DNA of 16,537 nucleotides from an uncultured Lachnospira sp. (GCA_934358235.1 CAKRKK010000031.1:1-16537), one strand, 5' to 3'. Counted from the first letter of the stretch, positions 8,067 to 15,482 are shown. Numbers and translations are program-made. The notes: a model not told the origin generated them from the letters alone.

Positions 8067-8072
8067 CTCCTT
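8067..8072 (-). promoter_or_regulatory. ribosome binding site deciding the start of the receiver fusion
   Basis: AAGGAG on the minus strand lies seven bases before the ATG at 8059, which rules against the seven-residue-longer frame. Confidence 0.75.
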
Positions 8073-8105
8073 AACAACATATATTCACGTCATGTCAATA
8101 TCTGA

Positions 8106-8134
8106 ATTAAAGCGTATATTTTAATAAAATTCAA
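8106..8134 (-). promoter_or_regulatory. candidate sigma-A promoter for the receiver fusion gene
   Basis: On the minus strand TTGAAT (8129-8134) is followed by 17 bases and TTTAAT (8106-8111), which is 4/6 and 5/6 to consensus. It lies about 45 bases upstream of the start codon. The surrounding DNA is very AT-rich, so chance matches are likely. Confidence 0.4.
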
Positions 8135-8212
8135 TACAATTAATCCGACATCGCATTATTATTATTCTATTTTAACACATCATATATTAAAAATAAATAA
8201 CTAATCGTGAAC

Positions 8213-8271
8213 TTTATTAAGAAATTTATTAAGAGCTTAACTTATAACTTAACTCATAACTTAACTCATAA
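8213..8271. repeat. 12-base-period tandem repeats between arsR and the receiver gene
   Basis: Three consecutive 12-base units occupy 8236-8271: CTTAACTTATAA, then CTTAACTCATAA twice. Just before them TTTATTAAG occurs at 8213-8221 and again at 8225-8233, also with 12-base spacing. The block begins five bases after the end of the ArsR gene. It is about one and a bit helical turns per unit, so it could be a row of binding sites on one face-drifting side of the helix, or simple slippage in AT-rich DNA. Confidence 0.7.
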
Positions 8272-8276
8272 CTTTA

Positions 8277-8645
8277 TCAGGAATTCTGCAAAGGACAGGT
8301 TATTCTGAACATTTCCTCAATTATATGATGTAATAATTCTGCCGTCTGTGTATCTGCAAGCTTATAATATATTTCCTTTCCTTCACGTCGGCTTACAATA
8401 AGCCCACTCTTCTTAAGAAGTCTAAGATGATGCGAAACTGCTGGATCACTCATATTCATGGCAGCAGCTATATTGCTTACACATTCCTCACAATGACACA
8501 GCAGCCATAATATGCGGATTCTGCTGCCATCACTTATCTGCTTGAACACCTCCGCTACAAGCATACATTCATCAGCATCCGGCATTCTTTGTAATACTTT
8601 ATCTATATTCTGTCCATGGTCGTGTGGAAGATTAACACCTGACAT
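8277..8645 (-). CDS. ArsR/SmtB-family metal-sensing repressor
   Basis: This 122-residue winged-helix protein is expected to repress the metal-export genes until metal binds. The recognition helix region is SDPAVSHHLRLLKKSGLI (66-83) and the beta wing follows (SRREGKEIYYKL). The motif LLCHCEEC (Cys50, Cys52, Cys55) sits where CadC has its helix-3 cysteine pair. Cys27, Cys117 and the His-containing N-terminus (LPHDH) could complete a thiolate-rich site, which suggests sensing of Cd, Pb, Zn or a similar soft metal. The start at 8645 has AAAGGGG eight bases upstream. The gene lies downstream of the P-type ATPase rather than before it, behind its own promoter at 8661-8689. The metal is inferred and not proven. 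Confidence 0.88.
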   Translation of the reverse strand: MSGVNLPHDHGQNIDKVLQRMPDADECMLVAEVFKQISDGSRIRILWLLCHCEECVSNIAAAMNMSDPAVSHHLRLLKKSGLIVSRREGKEIYYKLADTQTAELLHHIIEEMFRITCPLQNS

Positions 8646-8660
8646 ATAATATTCCCCTTT

Positions 8661-8689
8661 CGTATATTTTTAAAAAATATGAGTGTCAA
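8661..8689 (-). promoter_or_regulatory. arsR promoter with its -35 box inside the upstream terminator hairpin
   Basis: On the minus strand TTGACA (8684-8689, a perfect -35) is followed by a 17-base spacer and TATACG (8661-8666, 4/6 to the -10 consensus). The -35 box lies in the second arm of the inverted repeat at 8679-8708. Repressor or RNA-polymerase binding there would compete with any protein using the palindrome. Confidence 0.55.
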
Positions 8690-8708
8690 ATAAAACTTTG
8701 ACACTCAT
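8679..8708 (-). terminator. Rho-independent terminator of the ATPase gene, possible operator
   Basis: ATGAGTGTCAAA (8679-8690) and TTTGACACTCAT (8697-8708) form a perfect 12-bp stem with a six-base loop. On the minus strand the stem is followed by ATTTTTT, a good U-tract. It lies 40 bases after the stop codon of the P-type ATPase. The same perfect palindrome covers the -35 box of arsR and so could also serve as a protein-binding site. Confidence 0.8.
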
Positions 8709-8748
8709 AAATCCGAGCTATATTAAAGCTATATATTCAACATTTCCT

Positions 8749-10641
8749 TTAATCTTTATAAACAAGACATCTTGTAGCATTAAGCACCGCAAGCACCATA
8801 ACACCTACATCTGCAAATATTGCAACCCACATATTAGCTATGCCTATTGCACCAAGAAGCAGGCAGGCAAACTTAACCATAAGTGCAAACACAATATTCT
8901 GATGTACAATTCTTAAGGTTTTTCTTGATATATTCATAGCTGTTGCTATCTTAGCCGGATCATCATCCATCAGTACTATATCCGCAGCCTCAATAGCAGC
9001 ATCAGAGCCAAGTGCTCCCATCGCTATACCTATATCTGCTCTTGATAATACTGGCGCATCATTGATTCCATCTCCAACAAATGCAAGCACTTCATTCTTA
9101 TCCTTATTATCAAGAAGCTTTTCAACTTCAAAAACCTTATCGGCTGGAAGTAATTCACTTTTAACAATATCAACACCAAGCTGTTTTCCAACTGCATCCG
9201 CAACCTTAGCTGCATCTCCTGTAAGCATAACAACCTTGCTTACTCCCGCCTTCTTTAAGGCTTTGATGGCCTTAGCTGAGGTAGGCTTAACTACATCTGA
9301 TATTATAATACAGCCTGCATACCTTCCATCAACAGCAACATATACGAGCGTTCCTGTTACACTATCGATATCTTTTTCTATGGCAGATATATCAATACCA
9401 TATTTTTTCATAAGCTTTGCGTTGCCTGCAAGTACACTTCTTCCATCAACATCAGCTCTTACACCGTGTCCGCTTATCTCTTCAATTCCTGTCACAGCAT
9501 TATTATCAATATTCCCTCCATAAGCCTTTCTTATACTTTTGCTTATTGGATGAGTAGAATAACTTTCAGCATATGCAGCCATTTTAAGAAGTTCTTCTTT
9601 AGAAAGTGTGTCTGCTGTCATAACATCCGTAACCTCAAACACTCCTTTAGTAAGAGTACCGGTCTTGTCACATACAACATACTTTGTTTTTGATAATATT
9701 TCAAGATAATTAGAGCCTTTAATAAGAATACCCTTTGAAGAAGCTCCTCCAATTCCACCAAAAAAGCTTAGCGGAATAGATATGACCAATGCACAAGGGC
9801 AGCTTATAACAAGTGTTGTAAGTGCTCTTATTAACCACTTTGACCATTCTGCTGTATTTCCCATAACAAGATTAATCATTGGTGGAATAATAGCAAGTGC
9901 AAGTGCACCAATACATACTGCTGGTGTATACACCTTTGCAAACCTTGTTATAAAATTCTCAGAACGTGATTTCTTCATGCTGGAATTCTCAACAAGGTCA
10001 AGTATCTTAGATACAGTAGAATCTCCAAATTCCTTATCTGTCTTAATCTTAAGAAGTCCTGTAAGATTAACACATCCACTTATAACTGTATCACCCTCCT
10101 TAGCACCTCTTGGTACACTTTCACCTGTAAGGGCACTTGTATTAAGTGTAGAACTTCCCTCAACTACCACTCCATCAATAGGAATCTTTTCCCCAGGCTT
10201 GACAACTATAATACTACCAACCTCAACATCATCAGGATCAACCTCTTCAAGTTTTCCATCAACCTCGATATTAGCATAATCTGGTCTTATATCCATAAGT
10301 GCAGTGATATTCTTTCTGCTCTTCCCAACTGCATAGCTCTGAAACAGCTCTCCTATCTGATAAAACAGCATAACCGCTGTTCCTTCAACGTATTCACCAA
10401 GTGCTATGGCACCTACTGTTGCTATTGCCATAAGAAAGTTCTCATCAAAGACCTTTCCGTTAAATATTCCATATACAGCCTTTTTTAATATATCATAGCC
10501 TATAACCATATATGGAACTAAAAATGCAATAAGCTCAACATACTTATTAACCTTCACAAAATGAAATACTAATTTAAGAAGAATAATCAAGACCGAGGCT
10601 ATTATTATTCTTATAAGCACCTTTTTTTGTTTCTTAGTCAT
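8749..10641 (-). CDS. cadA: heavy-metal P1B-type ATPase (Zn/Cd/Pb exporter type)
   Basis: This 630-residue membrane pump hydrolyses ATP to export divalent metal. It has the actuator TGES (172-175), the metal-site CPC in SCPCALV (281-283), the phosphorylation motif DKTGT (325-329), the His-Pro pair (364-365) of the metal-pump class and the hinge GDGINDAP (523-530). The last helices carry a Lys (MVKFACLL) and ADVGVMVLAVLN, the pattern of the Zn/Cd/Pb subgroup. The N-terminus lacks an HMA metal-binding domain; a separate HMA protein is encoded just upstream instead. I placed the start at the ATG at 10639-10641, since AGAGG lies about 11 bases upstream. The GTG at 10648-10650 is too close to that site. 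It ends at a strong hairpin. The ArsR gene follows, and the operon operator lies at 11028-11043. Confidence 0.93.
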   Translation of the reverse strand: MTKKQKKVLIRIIIASVLIILLKLVFHFVKVNKYVELIAFLVPYMVIGYDILKKAVYGIFNGKVFDENFLMAIATVGAIALGEYVEGTAVMLFYQIGELFQSYAVGKSRKNITALMDIRPDYANIEVDGKLEEVDPDDVEVGSIIVVKPGEKIPIDGVVVEGSSTLNTSALTGESVPRGAKEGDTVISGCVNLTGLLKIKTDKEFGDSTVSKILDLVENSSMKKSRSENFITRFAKVYTPAVCIGALALAIIPPMINLVMGNTAEWSKWLIRALTTLVISCPCALVISIPLSFFGGIGGASSKGILIKGSNYLEILSKTKYVVCDKTGTLTKGVFEVTDVMTADTLSKEELLKMAAYAESYSTHPISKSIRKAYGGNIDNNAVTGIEEISGHGVRADVDGRSVLAGNAKLMKKYGIDISAIEKDIDSVTGTLVYVAVDGRYAGCIIISDVVKPTSAKAIKALKKAGVSKVVMLTGDAAKVADAVGKQLGVDIVKSELLPADKVFEVEKLLDNKDKNEVLAFVGDGINDAPVLSRADIGIAMGALGSDAAIEAADIVLMDDDPAKIATAMNISRKTLRIVHQNIVFALMVKFACLLLGAIGIANMWVAIFADVGVMVLAVLNATRCLVYKD

Positions 10642-10706
10642 ATAAACCACAACCTCTCATATCAATCAGCATTATATCAAACTATACAAAAACTGTTCAT
10701 ATCAGC

Positions 10707-10925
10707 TTATAAGAAAATCTCACAATCTGATTCAACCTTCCTGCAGTTCTTTAACACCTCCTGCATAACAGCATTAACATCTGCGGCATCCTCAAACTCA
10801 ACTCTCATCTTCTGTGTCATAAAAGAAACTGTAGCATCCTTGACACCACTTGTCTTCTTAGCTGCCTCCTCCATCTTTAAAGCACAATTAGCACAGTCAA
10901 CTTCAATTCCATATGTCTTCTTCAT
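10707..10925 (-). CDS. stand-alone HMA heavy-metal-binding protein
   Basis: This is a 72-residue cytosolic metal-binding protein of the heavy-metal-associated fold. It starts MKKTYGIEVDCANCALKMEE, with the metal-binding CxxC pair Cys11/Cys14. The DCANCA form is the one found at the N-terminus of CadA-type pumps, not the typical copper-chaperone GMxCxxC. The rest (GVKDATVSFMTQKMRVEF) fits the second strand-helix-strand repeat. It is the first gene of the metal-resistance transcript and lies 65 bases before the ATPase, which has no HMA domain of its own. It therefore probably does the job of that missing domain in trans. The ATG at 10938-10940 is an alternative start adding MRVFI. Neither start has a strong ribosome binding site, so the choice rests on family resemblance. 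Confidence 0.85.
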   Translation of the reverse strand: MKKTYGIEVDCANCALKMEEAAKKTSGVKDATVSFMTQKMRVEFEDAADVNAVMQEVLKNCRKVESDCEIFL

Positions 10926-11025
10926 AATAAATACCCGCATATATTATATATGCTTACCCTTTCTTAACAATCTATAACTATATTATATGTAATACTGCTC
11001 TTAATGAGCTATTTCTTATATAAAC

Positions 11026-11054
11026 ATTTAAACAAATGTTTAATTGTTTGTCAA
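11026..11054 (-). promoter_or_regulatory. promoter of the HMA/P-type ATPase operon
   Basis: On the minus strand TTGACA (11049-11054, perfect -35) is followed by 17 bases and TTAAAT (11026-11031, 4/6 to the -10 consensus). The spacer is largely occupied by the palindrome at 11028-11043. The leader to the first gene is about 95 bases. Confidence 0.6.
11028..11043. promoter_or_regulatory. ArsR/SmtB-type operator (7-2-7 inverted repeat)
   Basis: The perfect palindrome TTAAACA-N2-TGTTTAA has the geometry and half-site form of known SmtB/CzrA/CadC operators (close to TGAACA-N2-TGTTCA). It lies between the -35 and -10 boxes of the operon promoter, where a repressor would block RNA polymerase. The ArsR-family protein encoded at 8277-8645 is the obvious candidate ligand; this pairing is inferred. 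Confidence 0.65.
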
Positions 11055-11114
11055 TAGTTTATCAAATATTTTCATCAAAGTAGTTGATAAGCTTTATCAT
11101 CAGAGCATAAATAA

Positions 11115-11162
11115 AAAAAGCAGTAACCTCCGATTGAATAACAATCTTTGTTACTGCTTTTT
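11115..11162 (-). terminator. Rho-independent terminator ending the permease/LicC/LicA operon
   Basis: AAAAAGCAGTAAC (11115-11127) pairs with GTTACTGCTTTTT (11150-11162). An inner stem GATTG/CAATC (11132-11136 and 11142-11146) stacks within the loop. On the minus strand the stem ends in a long T run. It lies about 30 bases after the stop of the LicC/LicA fusion. The plus strand also has a T-rich tail, so the hairpin could act in both directions. Confidence 0.85.
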
Positions 11163-11193
11163 CTTTTTAAAAGGAATAACTCATTATTTCACA

Positions 11194-12954
11194 TTATTTC
11201 ATAAGATACTCTGCATATTTAACTGCCATGTCATGCCAATTATCCAACGCTTCACCCATATCTGCTCCGCAGGATTCTCTATACATAGCCCATACAAACC
11301 AGTAGTATGCAATAATGGCAACATACGCCATATAATGAAATCTGGTAGTTTCATTATATTCTTCCTGAAGATATTCTTTTATGAATTGTTCTGCTTTATC
11401 AAAATCATACATAGCATCAACTACATAGTACCCAACATCAATTCCCGGATCAGAAAGTCCAGAATACTCCCAGTCAATAAGTATAACACTTCCATCTGGT
11501 CTTATCATCCAGTTGGGTTTGTATGTATCGCCATGGCAGAAGCATTTTTTTATCCCATCTCCAAGAGTTTTTTTATACAACTCGCCAATCAGTATTTTTA
11601 ATTCTTCATATTGTGCAAAACAGGTAGGATTTTTCTTTTCCATAAGTTTTTCCATATCAAGTGCATCCTCCCATGGCTTCATTCCATAGTCCGCCTCAAT
11701 ATCTGCTTTATGAAGCTTTCTTAATACAGAAAGTATTTTCTTAGAATCCTCAAAGGACTCATAATCCGGCTCTCTGAACTTAGGAATAAACTCAGATATC
11801 TTCCAGCCCTCATTAACATCAGCATATATGTATGTAGGATCAACACCTATTTCCTTTGCTTTAATTAATGATTTTTTTTCATTTCTTCTGTTTATTATAC
11901 TTTCAGTTCCATCACCAGGATGCCTGTATATATAGTCAACACCATATACCTTAAATATAAATGATGTATTTGTCATTCCTTCACTTACATTTCTGAAATC
12001 TATGATATCTTCTTCTTCACATCTGAATACAAGCTTTATATTTCTTATTATCTCACTATGTGTATGTCCGATATACTGTGAATCAAACTTTCTAAGCTCA
12101 TCAAAATAATCAAATTCAAATATATTTCCTGGAAGGTATTCCTTAAGGAACATATCCGGAAGAACTTCAAGTTTATCTTTTACAAGTAATTCCCAATAGC
12201 AATTATTATATTCACCAGACTCTCTTACCTTTTCCACCTGATTAATAAATTGTTCAGAGAACTCCCTACGCCAGAATGAATGTCCCATAAGCACATAACC
12301 ATCCAGCATATTACACTTGTCAACCTTTACTATTCTTCCTGATTCATCAGTGCTAGCATATACCTCATCTGTTGCTTCCGTACCACGATAACCTGAATAA
12401 AATGTGTGATACTCATACTGATTAAAAGGATTCTCAATGTAATAACAGTCGCTTACACACACATAAGTATTCTTAAGTTCTTTTCTTGCAAGATAAAGAC
12501 TCTCTATATTATTCCTTATATTAAAGGAATCATTAATAATAAACTTAACGCCATACATATCCTCAAGATAATAAAACTTTTCCTTCTTATATCCCAATAC
12601 GACTGTAATATTCTTAATGCCTGCATCCTGTAGCTGCTTAATCTGTCTTTCTATAAGTCTCTCACCCTTAACCTCAAACAACCCCTTTGGCTGTTCAAGC
12701 GATAATGGAATAAATCTTGTAGAAGCACCTGCTGCCAGAATAACAGCATTGTTAACTCTGTATGGTTCAAGTGCAGCTAACCCCGTATCCGTAAGACTTC
12801 CCGTTTCTTTTTCAATACACCCTGCCTTAACCAGATTATTATAAATATTGGTATCGTTAAGTACGCTTTTTCTTTCAATATCATAGGTACAGCCTGCTCT
12901 GCCAATGCTTCCATTATACAAACTGTTTAAAACATAAAACTCTTCTTTTCTCAC
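11194..12954 (-). CDS. winged-helix / LicC-like cytidylyltransferase / LicA-like choline kinase fusion
   Basis: This 586-residue three-domain protein is predicted to phosphorylate choline or a related amino alcohol and then activate it as the CDP derivative. Residues 1-66 look like a winged helix-turn-helix, ending TDTGLAALEPYRV. Residues 68-295 are a LicC-type nucleotidyltransferase with LAAGASTRFIPLSLEQPKG (73-91; Lys90) and the metal-binding Asp169. Residues 300-586 are a choline-kinase fold with the nucleotide loop NVSEGMTNTSF (322-332), the catalytic HGDTYKPN (His474, Asp476, Asn481) and LIDWEYSG (metal-binding Asp494). Fused LicC/LicA enzymes are known in Treponema denticola, where they make CDP-choline; the extra winged helix here is the odd part. 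The start is GTG with AAGGAG upstream. The gene follows the shorter paralogue by 84 bases and ends at a strong terminator. The exact substrate is inferred. Confidence 0.85.
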   Translation of the reverse strand: MRKEEFYVLNSLYNGSIGRAGCTYDIERKSVLNDTNIYNNLVKAGCIEKETGSLTDTGLAALEPYRVNNAVILAAGASTRFIPLSLEQPKGLFEVKGERLIERQIKQLQDAGIKNITVVLGYKKEKFYYLEDMYGVKFIINDSFNIRNNIESLYLARKELKNTYVCVSDCYYIENPFNQYEYHTFYSGYRGTEATDEVYASTDESGRIVKVDKCNMLDGYVLMGHSFWRREFSEQFINQVEKVRESGEYNNCYWELLVKDKLEVLPDMFLKEYLPGNIFEFDYFDELRKFDSQYIGHTHSEIIRNIKLVFRCEEEDIIDFRNVSEGMTNTSFIFKVYGVDYIYRHPGDGTESIINRRNEKKSLIKAKEIGVDPTYIYADVNEGWKISEFIPKFREPDYESFEDSKKILSVLRKLHKADIEADYGMKPWEDALDMEKLMEKKNPTCFAQYEELKILIGELYKKTLGDGIKKCFCHGDTYKPNWMIRPDGSVILIDWEYSGLSDPGIDVGYYVVDAMYDFDKAEQFIKEYLQEEYNETTRFHYMAYVAIIAYYWFVWAMYRESCGADMGEALDNWHDMAVKYAEYLMK

Positions 12955-13038
12955 TACACACTTCTCCTTATGTCTGGTTTCACAAAAGCCTGCCAGATAT
13001 TATAGCTTGTAAAACCTTTCCATTTATATCATCAGCTA

Positions 13039-13956
13039 TTATTTCTGTCCTGGATAGTCCTTATAGGAAGAGTCCAACTGTACCAGCTCATAGAAATTAT
13101 CTATTTCCATAATGTCAGCTTTCTCACATGGTCTTACCTCTACCGCATATTTTTCTTTTCTAAGAACAAGAGGAATGAATTCCCAAAAGTAATCATTTCC
13201 ACCTGGTTCTTCATTGTATACCTGTGCAAAATCTTCTCTTAATCTTGCACTATCCTCCTCTGACCAATAAGATATTCCATAATAGTTGAAACAATATGTA
13301 TTTCCCTTCTGATAATCTGTTATATGCCCATTATTAAGCTTAAAACTCCAGTCATCAGTTTCTAATGAATATGAGCCTAATATATTGCTGCAATACTGAT
13401 ACTTTGTAATAATATCAGGATTAGATATATACAAGTCCGCTTCACACAAATAACACTGGTCAATATGTTCTAATGCTGCCATTGCTGATGATATATTATT
13501 AGTCTTATCATATATATCGTTATCAACCATATTTATAAATGGATATTTTTCAAGAATTTCATCAAACTTTTCTTTTTTATACCCTCTTACAAGTGTTATA
13601 TCCTTTATCCCTACAGAAACCAACGCATCAAGTAAGGTATCTATAATTCTTACACCATTAACAGTAACCATAGGCTTAGGTCTGTCCAAGGTTACAGGTA
13701 CCATTCTTGAGCCAAACCCTGCCGCCATAATAACCGCTCTCTTTACACGGTAAGGCTCTAACATACTAAGACCTGCTTCAGTAATCTCTATCTGATCGTT
13801 ACATCTGTTAACCAAGGCGGCATTCTCTAATTCCTCTAAAGCTTTATTCACCATTGTTCCAGATATTTTTAATGTATCTGAGAGAGTTCTGATGGAATAT
13901 TGCTTTTTCCCATTTTTCTCAATATATGTAAGTACTTCAAACTGATAACGGTTCAT
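13039..13956 (-). CDS. winged-helix / LicC-like phosphocholine cytidylyltransferase
   Basis: This 305-residue protein has an N-terminal winged helix-turn-helix (1-68: YSIRTLSDTLKISGTMVNKA is helix-turn-helix-like). A LicC-type nucleotidyltransferase fills the rest, with MAAGFGSRMVPVTLDRPKPM (77-96), NMVDNDIYDKTNNISS (142-157) and the metal-binding type Asp174 in CEADLYIS. LicC couples CTP and phosphocholine to CDP-choline and pyrophosphate. The junction sequence LEPYRV before the catalytic domain is identical to that in the downstream fusion protein, so the two are paralogues. This copy lacks the kinase. It is translationally coupled to the permease: only nine bases separate the genes, and its AAGGAGG overlaps the permease stop codon. 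Having two cytidylyltransferases suggests different substrates or that one is mainly regulatory; the sequence does not decide. Confidence 0.82.
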   Translation of the reverse strand: MNRYQFEVLTYIEKNGKKQYSIRTLSDTLKISGTMVNKALEELENAALVNRCNDQIEITEAGLSMLEPYRVKRAVIMAAGFGSRMVPVTLDRPKPMVTVNGVRIIDTLLDALVSVGIKDITLVRGYKKEKFDEILEKYPFINMVDNDIYDKTNNISSAMAALEHIDQCYLCEADLYISNPDIITKYQYCSNILGSYSLETDDWSFKLNNGHITDYQKGNTYCFNYYGISYWSEEDSARLREDFAQVYNEEPGGNDYFWEFIPLVLRKEKYAVEVRPCEKADIMEIDNFYELVQLDSSYKDYPGQK

Positions 13957-13960
13957 ACTT

Positions 13961-13968
13961 CCTCCTTA
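13961..13968 (-). promoter_or_regulatory. ribosome binding site overlapping the permease stop codon
   Basis: TAAGGAGG on the minus strand contains the permease stop TAA (13966-13968) and the Shine-Dalgarno sequence for the LicC-like gene, which starts at 13956. This suggests translational coupling. Confidence 0.8.
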
Positions 13969-15441
13969 CAACACCATAGGAATTATATATATTCCAAGTG
14001 CGATACAAGTCACAACAATTGTACACACCTTCCATATGGTATATTCCTTATCTATCTTAGCTTTAGTCTTCTCATCAGGCTCTTCAATAATGCCTATTTC
14101 TTCCTCTATAGTTGGCATTACACATTCTTTCCTATGAGAGTATGCAAAATAGAATATTATACATATAACTGTTATTATTCCAGATGTAGCAAGCGCCATC
14201 TTATCTGCAAATATCAACATAAAGCAGTACACAACAATCGTAATGATACAACCAACAGTTCCAAGCGGAGCCTTATAAGGTCTCTTTAAATCAGGATATT
14301 TCTTCTTTAAGCCCATATATGAAAGACAGCCTATCATATAACATATCGCAAGTGATATAAGAGATACTGATGCAATATAATTAATTGAACCGGTTGCAAT
14401 AAGTATAAAGTTAATTACACCAACCATAATAACAGCAACATAAGGTGTCTTAAACTTTGGATGGATTTTTCCAAAGAACTTAGGCAACGCACCATCCTCT
14501 GCCATTGTATATATATATCTGGCAGGTGCTGCAATTCCAGGGTTAATGGTAGATAAATCACCACCAAAGGCTATTCCTATACATAAAAGTATTATAGGAA
14601 AACCAATTAGTCCAACAGCCTTAAGTCCTTCAGCATATGGAGCATCTGCTGCTGATAATATTCCATAGAATTCCTTAGGCACAAGTCCAACTAAGAACCA
14701 CTGGAATAGTGCATTAAGTGCAAATACCATAAATACTGAAATCTTTAATGCTCGTGGAAGTGTATATTGTGGATACTTTGTTTCTGCTCCCATAGATACA
14801 CAGGTTTCAAAGCCTGTGTAACACCACCATACAAGACCAAATATATACATCATTTCATTAAAAGGAGGTAAGGAGTTCATTGCAATACCGCCAAAATACT
14901 CAACATGAACCTTTGGTATCATATAAAGGAACCAGCATATAGAACATCCCCAGAAGAAGAACATAAATGCTGTCTGTGCTTTACCTGACTGTTCAATACC
15001 CCTGAAATTAAGAACAAGGAATACTGCAACCAGAATAATAGCAATAATTCTTGAATCAACCGCATCAATATTCATTCCAAGCTGTTCTAATAAAATCTTA
15101 AAATAATTTGCAAATGCAAGTGTCTCACCTGCTCCAATAGCTACTACTGACACTATATAATGCCATCCTGCCATGTTAGCCCACACTCTGTTAAGCCCTC
15201 TCTTGGCATAGTTATAGGTTCCACCTGCACATGGTAATGCTGCAGACATTTCTCCATATATAAGACATGGCCATATTGAAATAAGAAGTGCAATAAATGT
15301 AAAACCTATTATCCAGGATCCAACGCTACCAATCTGTGCTGAACCACAAGTAAAAAGACCTACTCCAACAACTGTTCCAATCGTCATACTAATTGACTCT
15401 TTTAGCCCCAAAGCACGAACTAACTGATTTTTTTCATTCAT
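13966..15441 (-). CDS. APC-superfamily permease (amino acid, or possibly choline/ethanolamine)
   Basis: This 491-residue integral membrane transporter has about 12-13 hydrophobic segments. The first helix carries SMTIGTVVGVGLFTCG, the typical APC substrate-binding glycine motif, and CAGGTYNYAKRGL after helix 2 is also characteristic. A charged cytosolic segment with many Glu and Lys (about 440-470) precedes the last helix. By family it moves amino acids, polyamines or ethanolamine with cations. By position, directly coupled to LicC- and LicA-like enzymes, it may import the amino alcohol they activate, filling the place LicB (a different, DMT-type transporter) takes in classical lic1 loci. This substrate is inferred. 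The start at 15441 has AGGAG seven bases upstream. A 25-base palindrome at 15483-15507 lies before it. Confidence 0.85.
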   Translation of the reverse strand: MNEKNQLVRALGLKESISMTIGTVVGVGLFTCGSAQIGSVGSWIIGFTFIALLISIWPCLIYGEMSAALPCAGGTYNYAKRGLNRVWANMAGWHYIVSVVAIGAGETLAFANYFKILLEQLGMNIDAVDSRIIAIILVAVFLVLNFRGIEQSGKAQTAFMFFFWGCSICWFLYMIPKVHVEYFGGIAMNSLPPFNEMMYIFGLVWWCYTGFETCVSMGAETKYPQYTLPRALKISVFMVFALNALFQWFLVGLVPKEFYGILSAADAPYAEGLKAVGLIGFPIILLCIGIAFGGDLSTINPGIAAPARYIYTMAEDGALPKFFGKIHPKFKTPYVAVIMVGVINFILIATGSINYIASVSLISLAICYMIGCLSYMGLKKKYPDLKRPYKAPLGTVGCIITIVVYCFMLIFADKMALATSGIITVICIIFYFAYSHRKECVMPTIEEEIGIIEEPDEKTKAKIDKEYTIWKVCTIVVTCIALGIYIIPMVL

Positions 15442-15482
15442 GTTCTATCTCCTATCATATTAATATTTATTTCTACACCTGA

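Noticed and set aside
9782..10279. Plus-strand open frame of 165 codons inside the P-type ATPase gene
   Set aside because: It is antisense to strongly conserved ATPase motifs. The Ser/Thr/Pro-rich composition is typical of a shadow frame.
11085..11099. TGATAA-GCT-TTATCA inverted repeat near the metal-operon promoter as a second operator
   Set aside because: The arms are short and AT-rich, the site lies upstream of the -35 box, and it does not match the 7-2-7 ArsR geometry.
11044..11601. Long plus-strand open frame of 185 codons
   Set aside because: It lies antisense to the C-terminus of the LicC/LicA fusion and the terminator. Its product is low-complexity and hydrophobic, and the opposite frame has clear catalytic motifs.
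12955..13038. TCTGG/CCAGA pairing between the two LicC-like genes as a terminator
   Set aside because: It is a five-base stem without a T run. The genes look cotranscribed.
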